Below the pieces are notes generated by a model. That model saw only the letters and a list, made by a program, of their open reading frames with translations, ran no database searches and was not told the DNA's origin. DNA of 64,000 bases from Colwellia_A sp047621305 (lineage in GTDB: Bacteria > Pseudomonadota > Gammaproteobacteria > Enterobacterales > Alteromonadaceae). Shown one piece after another: positions 63,527 through 64,000 of the stretch. Position numbers and translations under genes: made by a program. Within the stretch, counting starts at the first letter, position 1. Each line of letters opens with the position of its first letter. The DNA is taken from the NCBI GenBank assembly GCA_047621305.1, contig JBLHNB010000015.1:7582-71581 (forward strand), read 5' to 3'.

Positions 63527-64000
63527 ATGTTAGTTCAAGTTTTAATTTTGCTAGTCTCTCTAGTCGTATTAGTATGGAGTGCTGATAAATTTGTTTTTGG
63601 CGCATCATCACTAGCAAGAAATATGGGGATATCTCCGATGATCATCGGGCTAACCATTATTGCTATGGGCTCATCAGCCCCTGAAATGATGATAGCAGCA
63701 ACCGCTTCATTACATGGTAATTCGGATACAGCTATTGGTAACGCTATTGGCTCAAATATAACTAACATCGCCTTAGTCTTAGGTATTACCGCATTATTCC
63801 AACCATTAACCGTTTCATCTTCAACCATAAAAAGAGAGCTTCCTTTAGTTTTAGCCATTACCGCTTTGGCTTATTGGATGATATCTGATGACTATTTCAG
63901 TTTCACCGAGGGATTAATTCTTTTTATTGGATTTTTTGTCTACATAGTGACGCTGCTCCTTATCACCCTACGCAGTACAAAAACAAAACCTATTGATGAC
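63527..64000 (+). CDS. calcium/sodium antiporter, YrbG type (3' end outside window)
   Basis: Member of the cation/Ca2+ exchanger (NCX) superfamily in the inner membrane. The start ATG at 63527 is preceded by AGGAAG. The visible 158 codons contain the first alpha repeat: IIGLTIIAMGSSAPEMMIAA and GNAIGSNITNIALVLG, both with the ion-coordinating residues. Several TM helices follow, and the frame runs open through the window edge. A homologue (yrbG) adjoins the mla cluster in E. coli. Confidence 0.9.
   Translation, partial: MLVQVLILLVSLVVLVWSADKFVFGASSLARNMGISPMIIGLTIIAMGSSAPEMMIAATASLHGNSDTAIGNAIGSNITNIALVLGITALFQPLTVSSSTIKRELPLVLAITALAYWMISDDYFSFTEGLILFIGFFVYIVTLLLITLRSTKTKPIDD

Overview
The window is an AT-rich chromosomal segment of a marine gammaproteobacterium, most likely Alteromonadales of the Colwellia/Thalassotalea type. 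The evidence is protein-level resemblance plus conserved gene order: rsmI divergent from lpoA-yraN-diaA-dolP; sspAB and rpsI-rplM with petABC between them; zapE divergent from zapG-degQ-degS; and murA-ibaG-mlaBCDEF next to a YrbG-type antiporter. The genus is an inference from recall, not from a search.

Layout. 1-4.6 kb: a sensory and uptake cluster with an HD-GYP protein cut by the left edge, a chemoreceptor, a small PstS-like periplasmic binding protein and a porin. 5-11 kb: a secreted M28 peptidase and a two-gene RND efflux system. 11-24 kb: housekeeping genes erpA, clcA-like, hemJ, pyrB, hemL, mrcB and hrpB, plus a solute-binding-protein gene broken by one TGA codon. 24-29 kb: a VOC protein and the nosZ/nosR pair for nitrous oxide respiration, with a well-placed FNR-type site. 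29.6-33.5 kb: proB divergent from proC-proA. 33.8-36.9 kb: an accessory insert, parD-parE followed by a TOTE-type primase-helicase, ending at rnpB (37.0-37.4 kb). 37.6-40 kb: a TPR protein and a DesK/DesR-like two-component pair. 40-64 kb: conserved envelope, division, translation and respiration genes, interrupted by a split B12-dependent ribonucleotide reductase (nrdJa-nrdJb).

How the genes work together. petABC supplies the bc1 complex, and nosZ is a terminal reductase for anaerobic growth, with nosR as its accessory factor. NrdJ makes deoxynucleotides with or without oxygen; its upstream region carries a textbook NrdR box, a weaker second box 31 bp away, and a perfect CRP-type palindrome placed about -61 from a plausible promoter. 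mlaBCDEF, murA, PBP1b, LpoA, DolP, DegQ and DegS form an envelope-maintenance set.

The most unusual signals are: (i) a 46-bp tandem array downstream of the PstS-like gene in which the gene's own last 15 codons plus stop have been copied about five times; (ii) the parDE + TOTE primase-helicase module beside rnpB; (iii) the layered nrdJ control region; (iv) a 159-bp MITE-like element with 33/34-bp inverted ends; (v) the single-nonsense pseudogene. No tRNA, 5S/16S/23S rRNA, CRISPR array, insertion sequence or prophage was seen.
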